Assembly: GCA_902631535.1 (NCBI GenBank)
Contig: CACOYX010000003.1
Location: 45,285 to 109,284, forward strand
Source: an uncultured Pelagibacteraceae bacterium
GTDB taxonomy: Bacteria; Pseudomonadota; Alphaproteobacteria; Pelagibacterales; Pelagibacteraceae
Reading direction: 5' to 3'
Length of the DNA: 64,000 nucleotides
Shown here one piece after another: positions 59,006-64,000 of the stretch. A program made the position numbers and the translations under genes. Positions within the stretch are counted from its first letter, which is position 1, and each line of letters begins with the position of its first letter. The notes under the pieces are model-generated. The model did no database searches and had not been told where the DNA came from. It saw only the letters and a list, made by a program, of their open reading frames with translations.

Positions 59006-60142
59006 TTAATGTAAATTAAAACTAGTTAAAATTTTAGGAATGTTATTTTTAAAATTGAAATATCCTTTATTAGAAAATTGCCAAGAAAATTTATCTTCCT
59101 CACTCAAAATAAAGTTTAATACTAAATTTTGCTTTTTTCTCATAATATTTAGATAAGAATAATTTTCTCCAATACTTGGGTGAACGACATCAAAAGATTT
59201 AATTTCATCTGTTAAAGTTTGAAATTTTAATTCATCTATGATTTGCAAATCTTTAAATCTTTTTTTTTGGTCATCAATTATTTTTGACTTATAGTCTAAT
59301 ACCTTTTGTTCGAGATTTATCTTTCGAGCCTTATTACTTAATAAAACTAAGTAAATATTTTTGTATTTTTTAAGATTTTTATTTTCTAAATTTAATTCGT
59401 TCTCAAAAACTAATAAATTTTCATTTGAATTATCATCTGTAATAAAATTAAGTGGACTTAATTTATATTCTCTTTTGTCTGTTACAGGTAAAGCGTTCTC
59501 ATTTAATTTAATATTCTTGTATTTATTATTAGTAAACTTGCTTATATTCCAAGATTGAGCAACGTAATGCTTTCCTTTAGTTTGAAGTCCAGCAACCCAT
59601 CTCCAACTCAATGTGTTTGAAGCAGCATCACCATCGAATAAATGTTTCATAAAGAATTCTGCTCCTTTTTGCCAAGGTAGATTTAATGTAAATATCCAAA
59701 TGCTAGCAAACCACATTCTTGTATGGTTATGTAAATAATTATTTTCTTTAAGCTCTTTTACCCAATCATTAAAACATTCAATTTGAGTTTCGCCATTGAT
59801 TGCCTTTTTATAATTGTCATCTTCCTTTAATCCTTTTAAATCTTCTATAAATTCAGTCCAAACTTGAGGTCTAAGTTCTAACCAACCTTTCCAATAGACT
59901 CTCCAAAATATTTCTTGGATATATTTTTCAACTTTTTGATATGGAAACTTTGCTAAAACTGTCTTAGCAACCTCATATTCGGTGACTAATCTATGAGAGA
60001 TATAAGGGGATAAGCAAGATACATTTGATTTGTCTTTTGGCCCTAAATCAAAATTTCTTTTGAAACTATAATTTGCTAACTCACTGTTTATAAAAGCATC
60101 GAGCTGTTTTAAAGCTCCGTCTCTCGAAATTTCGAATTTCAT
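59006..60142 (-). CDS. Photolyase FAD-binding-domain protein with an atypical domain order
   Basis: A 378-residue protein whose N-terminus goes straight into the photolyase FAD domain: SCLSPYISHRLV (42-53), EIFWRVYWKGWLELRP (77-92), LHNHTRMWFASIWIF (137-151), and FDGDAASNTLSWRWVAG (169-185). The usual N-terminal alpha/beta antenna domain is missing. Residues about 240-378 contain an alternating strand/helix region (NLLVFENEL, IYLVLLSNK, SFDVVHPSIG) that may be that domain moved to the C-terminus. A repair or light-sensing role is likely. It overlaps the next upstream gene by one base. Confidence 0.8.
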   Translation of the reverse strand: MKFEISRDGALKQLDAFINSELANYSFKRNFDLGPKDKSNVSCLSPYISHRLVTEYEVAKTVLAKFPYQKVEKYIQEIFWRVYWKGWLELRPQVWTEFIEDLKGLKEDDNYKKAINGETQIECFNDWVKELKENNYLHNHTRMWFASIWIFTLNLPWQKGAEFFMKHLFDGDAASNTLSWRWVAGLQTKGKHYVAQSWNISKFTNNKYKNIKLNENALPVTDKREYKLSPLNFITDDNSNENLLVFENELNLENKNLKKYKNIYLVLLSNKARKINLEQKVLDYKSKIIDDQKKRFKDLQIIDELKFQTLTDEIKSFDVVHPSIGENYSYLNIMRKKQNLVLNFILSEEDKFSWQFSNKGYFNFKNNIPKILTSFNLH

Positions 60143-60342
60143 TAATCTTCGTCATCCCTCCAACCATCAATAAATAGCTTCCAACAAGCGAATGAAACAC
60201 AAATGATACCGACGCTAAACCCTAAAAGAACGCCATTATCTTTTCCTAAAAAAATTGTTCCATAATGCGTGCTGAGTATTGGTGGCAAAACTAATATAGC
60301 TCCTATTATAAAATATCTAACTACAAAAGGTGGTTTTTTCAT
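60142..60342 (-). CDS. Small two-span membrane protein
   Basis: A 66-residue protein with two hydrophobic helices (VRYFIIGAILVLPPIL and GVLLGFSVGIICVSFACW) and an acidic end GWRDDED. The ATG at 60340-60342 fits better than an upstream extension lying inside the neighbouring gene. One-base overlaps on both sides place it between the DUF4864-like gene and the photolyase. No family recognised. Confidence 0.55.
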   Translation of the reverse strand: MKKPPFVVRYFIIGAILVLPPILSTHYGTIFLGKDNGVLLGFSVGIICVSFACWKLFIDGWRDDED

Positions 60343-60797
60343 TAAATAGTATTTCCTTGATCCATTGGCATTGAAACCCCAGAAGTAAACCAACAATCTT
60401 TGCAATTTTTTTCAGAAGCCTTTTGAACATGCCATTCATAGAACAGCAATTGTTTATTTTTTGCTAATATTTCAATTTTAAAAATATGTTTATTAGGAGT
60501 ATTCATTACTAGATTAATTTTATGTGAAGAATGATTTAACAATGATCTATACTGAGCTCCATAAATCATAATTCTAAATCGTTCGTATGGTCCCGTGATT
60601 TTTTTATTATCAGGATGGGCAAATAACCAGGTTTGTTTTATACCATCATCATCTTTATTATTATTTTTAAGTGCTTCTAATTGTATTTTGACAACATCGT
60701 AAGGTAATAATTTTTCATTTGGGGTGATAGTTTCTCCATTAAGTTCGCTACTAAATAAAACTATAATAATAAAAAAGTATATTTTTTTTAATTCCAT
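60342..60797 (-). CDS. Secreted DUF4864-like protein
   Basis: A 151-residue protein with a signal peptide (MELKKIYFFIIIVLFSSELNG). A region VVKIQLEALKNNN is followed by WLFAHPDNKKITGPYERFRIMIYGAQYRSLL (shown as NKKITGPYERFRIMI), recalling DUF4864 (NTF2-like) proteins where such a helix leads into F-x-x-P and G-x-x-x-R-F. A C-terminal CKDCW pair is present. The start is the ATG at 60797, ten codons into the longest frame. It overlaps msrA by 10 bases. Confidence 0.55.
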   Translation of the reverse strand: MELKKIYFFIIIVLFSSELNGETITPNEKLLPYDVVKIQLEALKNNNKDDDGIKQTWLFAHPDNKKITGPYERFRIMIYGAQYRSLLNHSSHKINLVMNTPNKHIFKIEILAKNKQLLFYEWHVQKASEKNCKDCWFTSGVSMPMDQGNTI

Positions 60798-61357
60798 ATT
60801 TTTTTTAAAGTTTCCTCTCTTTGACAACCCTTTTTATACATTAAATATCTAATAAAATTTTTTTCGTAGTAATCTTGATGGTAAGATTCTGCTTTATAGA
60901 ATTTTTCAAATTTCCAAACTAAAGTTACTATTTTCTTATTAAATTTATTTTGTAATTGTTTAAAAGATTTATCAATCATTTTTTTTTGATCTAAGTCTTC
61001 AAAAAAAATTACTGACCTATAGCTTTTACCTTTGTCACAAAACTGTCCATTAGCATCAAAGGGATCTATATTTTCCCAATACACATTTAATAGCTCTTCG
61101 TAATTAATAATGTTTGGATCATAAGTAATTTCTACTGCTTCAACATGACCTGAGTCAGTATAAATAACATCGGCATATTTTGGGTTCTTTAAATGTCCGC
61201 CTGAATAACCTGAAATTGTGGAAATTACGCCCTTAACTTGATCAAATGACTCTTCCATGCACCAAAAGCAACCGCCTGCAAAATAAACTTTTTTATTTTC
61301 TACGGCATTTAAATTATAATGGAATAAAAATATAAAAATTACTAAAACTTTTTTCAT
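60788..61357 (-). CDS. msrA: Peptide-methionine (S)-S-oxide reductase
   Basis: A 189-residue MsrA with a probable signal peptide (MKKVLVIFIFLFHYNLNAVEN) and the active-site GGCFWCMEESF (about 28-38; first cysteine catalytic). Downstream GHVEAVEITYDP and the Y-x-E-E-L region complete the substrate pocket. It repairs oxidised methionine in periplasmic proteins, using a recycling disulfide. The secretion signal distinguishes it from cytosolic copies. The small zinc-ribbon gene is divergent upstream. Confidence 0.92.
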   Translation of the reverse strand: MKKVLVIFIFLFHYNLNAVENKKVYFAGGCFWCMEESFDQVKGVISTISGYSGGHLKNPKYADVIYTDSGHVEAVEITYDPNIINYEELLNVYWENIDPFDANGQFCDKGKSYRSVIFFEDLDQKKMIDKSFKQLQNKFNKKIVTLVWKFEKFYKAESYHQDYYEKNFIRYLMYKKGCQREETLKKIWN

Positions 61358-61380
61358 AAAATTATGATATCTTAAATAAA

Positions 61381-61545
61381 ATGAAAAACGATGACCATAT
61401 TGTCTTACAAGATAACAACGAAAATACAGACAATTTCTGTGAACAATGTAAAAAAGAGGATGAAAGTGTTAAGCAAAACTTAATTATGCATGGATATAAA
61501 ATTTGTAAAAGCTGTAATTTAGCTAAAACAATTTTTCCAATTTAA
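61381..61545 (+). CDS. Short zinc-ribbon-like protein
   Basis: A 54-residue frame with two CxxC knuckles, C20-E-Q-C23 and C42-K-S-C45, twenty-two residues apart, a spacing suitable for a single zinc ribbon. The N-terminal 19 residues are acidic. The ATG is 23 bases from the divergent msrA start. The stop shares TTAA (61542-61545) with the convergent Yip1-like gene. The paired cysteines make it more than a random frame; no function assigned. Confidence 0.65.
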   Translation: MKNDDHIVLQDNNENTDNFCEQCKKEDESVKQNLIMHGYKICKSCNLAKTIFPI

Positions 61546-62063
61546 ATACCTTTAAATAAAACTATAACTAATAATAAGAAAAAAGCTTGAAATAACCAAG
61601 AAACTACAACTACACCAAAAGCTTTCCAAAGACTGTCGTAATCTAAAGCTGCTTTTACTGCTACAACCATGCAAGCAAGCATCCAAAAAGCTGAACCAAT
61701 AAATGTAACTGTCATTAACTCTGGTGTAATCCCAAAAACTCTAATTAATCCTGGTGCACTTGAAAAGCCGATCGTTCTTAAAAGTTCTCCATGATTACTT
61801 TTTGTTTTAATTCCCCCAAAAAGTTTCACTCCAACAAAATAAATTACATAAGCCCACACATACCAGCTTAGTAACGAGAGAGCTGGTGCTATTAGAAAAT
61901 TAGAGGCTCCTAAATGAATTGAACCAACACCTGCAGCCAAACTAGATAAGACTACTACAGCACCTGCCTGAAAAGTTGCATTTTTATCTTTTTCAACTTC
62001 TTCAAACAATTCAATATCAATTTTAATTGCTCTAAATATTCTATTTAAAAATATATTTATCAT
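61542..62063 (-). CDS. Yip1-domain membrane protein
   Basis: A 173-residue protein with about five spans. The short cytoplasmic N-terminus ELFEEVEKDKNATFQA leads into a helix that starts AGAVVVLSSLAAG. The segment GELLRTIGFSSAPGLIRVFG (about 92-111) is the Yip1/YIP1-like hallmark. Bacterial members have unknown roles in the inner membrane. It starts two bases before the hisN-type stop. Confidence 0.75.
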   Translation of the reverse strand: MINIFLNRIFRAIKIDIELFEEVEKDKNATFQAGAVVVLSSLAAGVGSIHLGASNFLIAPALSLLSWYVWAYVIYFVGVKLFGGIKTKSNHGELLRTIGFSSAPGLIRVFGITPELMTVTFIGSAFWMLACMVVAVKAALDYDSLWKAFGVVVVSWLFQAFFLLLVIVLFKGI

Positions 62064-62064
62064 T

Positions 62065-62859
62065 CTATTTTTTGGTAAACGGTTTTAACAAATTTAAAAT
62101 CTTATTATGCAAAATTTTGTTAGATGTTGCTAGAATATTTCCACCTTTCTCTGCTGGTTCATTATTCCAATTTGTAACTATTGCTCCAGAATTTTTTATT
62201 ATTGGTATCAAAGGGAGTATATCATAAGGTTTTAAGTTTGCCTCAATTACAGCATCAACTTTTCCCTCAGCTAATAAACAATAATTTAGCGCATCAAAAC
62301 CAGCTAATCTAAAAGACCAACCAAATTTTTTAATCACTTCGCGTTGTTTTTCATAACTCAATGTTCCATGAAAATTTCCGATTATCTTAATTGTTTTTAA
62401 ATTATTATTACTAGATGATTTTAAAATAATCTTTTTTTTATTCTTATAACAATAAGATTTTTTTTTATCGTTAATATAATATTTATCTAGCTCTGGAAAA
62501 TTAGCTAAGCCGATTAGAGACCTTTCTTCAAAAGATAAACTTATTAAATTTGACCAAGTTGGTGCTCCAATAACAAAAGCTCTTGTGCCGTCTATTGGGT
62601 CAATTGACCATTTATAATCATTTGATGAGAATTTATCTTCAAATTCCTCTCCGATAATAGAGTCTTTTGGAAATTTTTTGTTTATTTGTGAGCGTATATA
62701 TTTTTCAAATGCTCTATCAAAATTGGTTACAGGATCAAAATCTTTTTTTGACTTTGATTTATTACTCACAACTAAGCCCGATTTAGATTTTGTTTTATAA
62801 AATGAGTTCAACTTAGGTGGTAAATTTTTAAGAAAGTTGAATGGTTTGTTATAATCCAT
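62065..62859 (-). CDS. Inositol-monophosphatase-family phosphatase, possible histidinol phosphatase
   Basis: A 264-residue member with E71-E72 in IGEEFED, D87-P-I-D-G-T92 binding metals, and a C-terminal YDILPLIPIIKNSGAIVTNW with the metal aspartate. The sequence lacks the CysQ K-E-Y tail after DGT (here RAFVIGAP), which is typical of HisN-type histidinol-phosphate phosphatases. The frame is open further upstream, but MDYNKPFNF at 62859 is the plausible start; the extension would run under the divergent HPP gene. Confidence 0.8.
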   Translation of the reverse strand: MDYNKPFNFLKNLPPKLNSFYKTKSKSGLVVSNKSKSKKDFDPVTNFDRAFEKYIRSQINKKFPKDSIIGEEFEDKFSSNDYKWSIDPIDGTRAFVIGAPTWSNLISLSFEERSLIGLANFPELDKYYINDKKKSYCYKNKKKIILKSSSNNNLKTIKIIGNFHGTLSYEKQREVIKKFGWSFRLAGFDALNYCLLAEGKVDAVIEANLKPYDILPLIPIIKNSGAIVTNWNNEPAEKGGNILATSNKILHNKILNLLKPFTKK

Positions 62860-62894
62860 TATGTGTATATAGCTTAATTTAAAAAAAAATATAT

Positions 62895-63365
62895 ATGAAA
62901 ATATCAAAAAGATTAGAGCCTTTGCTTGCAGGACTATTTGCATCAATTATTATTGGAATTCTTTCTTTCCTCAGCTTTGAAACATCCACAGGCTTTTGGT
63001 TAATGTTTTCTTTTGGGTCGTCTACTTTAATTGTCTTGGTATTTCATGATAGTGAATTTGCTCAGCCCGCAAATGTTTTTTTTGGACACTTATTAGCAAT
63101 CATTATAGGAATACTTTTTAATGAATTTTTAGGGATGTCTTATCTAACGCTTGGATTATCTGTAGGGACGACTGTAACACTAATGATGTATTTTAAAATA
63201 ATACACCCTCCTGCAGCCGCAAACCCGTTAATAGCACTATTTGCTGACGTATCATTGAGTTATATTGTTTTTCCTGTAATAGTTGGCTCAATAATCATCA
63301 TTGTTTTTTCTTTAATAATAAATCGATATCTCTTAAAAAGAAATTACCCAGATAAATGGTTTTAG
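62895..63365 (+). CDS. HPP-family membrane protein
   Basis: A 156-residue protein with four spans and the signature IIHPPAAANPLIA (about 102-114), the HPP family marker. Related proteins in plants and cyanobacteria transport nitrite across membranes. FHDSEFAQPANVFFGH (about 51-66) contains a second HPP-family hallmark. Its stop overlaps the convergent TspO stop by 4 bases. Confidence 0.88.
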   Translation: MKISKRLEPLLAGLFASIIIGILSFLSFETSTGFWLMFSFGSSTLIVLVFHDSEFAQPANVFFGHLLAIIIGILFNEFLGMSYLTLGLSVGTTVTLMMYFKIIHPPAAANPLIALFADVSLSYIVFPVIVGSIIIIVFSLIINRYLLKRNYPDKWF

Positions 63366-63823
63366 TTTAAGAGAAAAATTGAACTATTGAGAATTAATGC
63401 GTAACTTGACCAAGCTAAATAAGGGGTCATTAAATAAAAGCTTACTTTATCTCTTGAAAAATACTCTTTCATTAAAATTATAATAAATATTAATATAATT
63501 ATTAAATTTACCAGAGCTGTACCGATTAAGTGAAAACCAAAAAATACTACGGTCCATGTGCTATTAAAAAATAAGTGAATAAAGTAAATTTTTAATAATT
63601 TAGTTTCAAAGGATTTGATCCAAACTTTCCAAATTGCAAGTGACATTAAAAAATACAATGTTGACCATACAGGTGCAAAAACCCAGCTTGGTGGATTAAA
63701 ACCTGGTAAAATGATTTGTGAATACCAAGGTTCTTTGAAAGTTGTTGTCGCATAACTCCCAATCATCGGTGCTACAAATGTTATTAAAAGTATAATAAAC
63801 AAAGATAAGTATTTATTTTTCAT
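63362..63823 (-). CDS. tspO: TspO/MBR-family protein
   Basis: A 153-residue protein with five spans and TspO residues: KEPWYSQIILPGFNPPSWVFAPVWSTLYFLM (shown as NPPSWVFAPVWSTLYF), with the conserved W-x-P-x-x-x-F-x-x-x-W core, and LYFIHLFFNSTW-type LKIYFIHLFFNSTWTVVFF. TspO binds tetrapyrroles and breaks down or transports porphyrins under light and oxygen stress. The frame extends upstream, but the ATG at 63823 gives the family length. It lies near photolyases, which often accompany it. Confidence 0.9.
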   Translation of the reverse strand: MKNKYLSLFIILLITFVAPMIGSYATTTFKEPWYSQIILPGFNPPSWVFAPVWSTLYFLMSLAIWKVWIKSFETKLLKIYFIHLFFNSTWTVVFFGFHLIGTALVNLIIILIFIIILMKEYFSRDKVSFYLMTPYLAWSSYALILNSSIFLLN

Positions 63824-63847
63824 AACTTTATAAGATATAACTAATTT

Positions 63848-64000
63848 ATGTATGAAAATCAGAAAAAAATTTGGATTACTGGAGCAAGTAGTGGTATCGG
63901 CAAAGCAGTTGCACAAAAATTTGTAAAAGAAGGTTGGAAAGTTGCAGTTTCAGCTAGAAGAAAAGAATTGTTGGATGAATTAGCCAAAAATGAAAATATT
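63848..64000 (+). CDS. SDR-family oxidoreductase, 5' part only
   Basis: The first 51 residues of a short-chain dehydrogenase: MYENQKKIWITGASSGIGKA with the nucleotide loop TGASSGIG, then a helix and the loop VSARRKELL, which suggests NADPH preference because of the paired arginines after the second strand. The gene continues beyond the right edge. It is divergent from tspO across about 24 bases, consistent with the photolyase-SDR-TspO groupings of marine bacteria. Confidence 0.85.
   Translation, partial: MYENQKKIWITGASSGIGKAVAQKFVKEGWKVAVSARRKELLDELAKNENI

Noticed and set aside
1..64000. Prophage, insertion sequence, integron or defence system
   Set aside because: No transposase, integrase, capsid, restriction or toxin-antitoxin gene and no long terminal repeats or CRISPR spacing were seen.
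1..64000. tRNA or rRNA genes
   Set aside because: I looked for T-arm GGTTCGAATCC-type segments and rRNA landmarks in the gaps and found none; nearly all sequence is accounted for by protein genes.

Overview
This window is chromosomal DNA from a streamlined, AT-rich marine alphaproteobacterium. It almost certainly belongs to the SAR11 clade (Pelagibacterales). Supporting signs are a base composition of roughly 30% GC by eye, almost no intergenic space, many genes overlapping by 1-14 bases, few regulators, and a gene set typical of that clade: taurine ABC transporter, Xsc, AprBA with AprM, TRAP transporter, AmtB, TspO and photolyases. I recognise no rRNA, tRNA, CRISPR array, prophage or insertion sequence.

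Layout. 1-0.9 kb: a truncated glycosyltransferase-like gene and a small membrane protein. 0.95-9.7 kb: a taurine block, with a dimethylglycine-dehydrogenase-like flavoenzyme, alanine dehydrogenase and a taurine:pyruvate-type aminotransferase on the minus strand, divergent from tauABC on the plus strand. 9.8-14.6 kb: a plus-strand run of SGNH hydrolase, racemase, secreted protein, Ldh-family dehydrogenase, phosphate acetyltransferase and methyltransferase. 14.6-16.0 kb: four small unknown genes. 16.1-22.4 kb: a GT17 glycosyltransferase, then a zinc dehydrogenase, an HpsN-like dehydrogenase and a TRAP transporter. 22.5-27.8 kb: GMC oxidoreductase, TerC, two SDRs, M23 peptidase and methyltransferase. 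27.8-30.2 kb: a carbamoyltransferase/DUF5989/SxtJ cassette. 30.2-38.6 kb: a second sulfonate block with xsc, suyAB, TauE-type exporter and aprBA-aprM. 38.6-47.6 kb: nucleotidyltransferase, CADD-like diiron protein, MFS transporter, cystathionine-beta-lyase-type enzyme, a 27-residue basic peptide, a candidate structured RNA, mnmA, cysQ, recX and others. 47.6-57 kb: glycosyltransferase, amtB, HU, rseP, LysR, acuI, folE, hisI and small enzymes. 57-64 kb: a light and oxidative-damage block with two unusual photolyase-family proteins, DCC and DUF2256 proteins, MsrA, HPP, TspO and SDRs.

How the genes fit together. The dominant theme is C2/C3 organosulfonate use. TauABC imports taurine. The aminotransferase makes sulfoacetaldehyde, and Ald recycles the alanine and releases ammonium. 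Xsc cleaves sulfoacetaldehyde to sulfite and acetyl phosphate, and the Pta-type enzyme makes acetyl-CoA. In parallel, the TRAP transporter with the HpsN-like enzyme could bring in a C3 sulfonate such as DHPS and oxidise it to sulfolactate, which SuyAB splits into pyruvate and sulfite. Sulfite from both arms can be oxidised by AprBA-AprM or exported by the TauE-type protein. Nearby CysQ, the cystathionine-lyase-type enzyme, rhodanese, MnmA and MsrA add other sulfur functions. AcuI is relevant to DMSP-derived acrylate.

The less ordinary items are: a TauC with a roughly 360-residue inserted domain; a photolyase whose FAD domain comes first and is followed by what may be a permuted alpha/beta domain; a photolyase-related protein lacking the usual CxxC of the iron-sulfur site; a CADD-like possible p-aminobenzoate synthase with all metal ligands; an unassigned structured RNA downstream of mnmA; and several very short genes.
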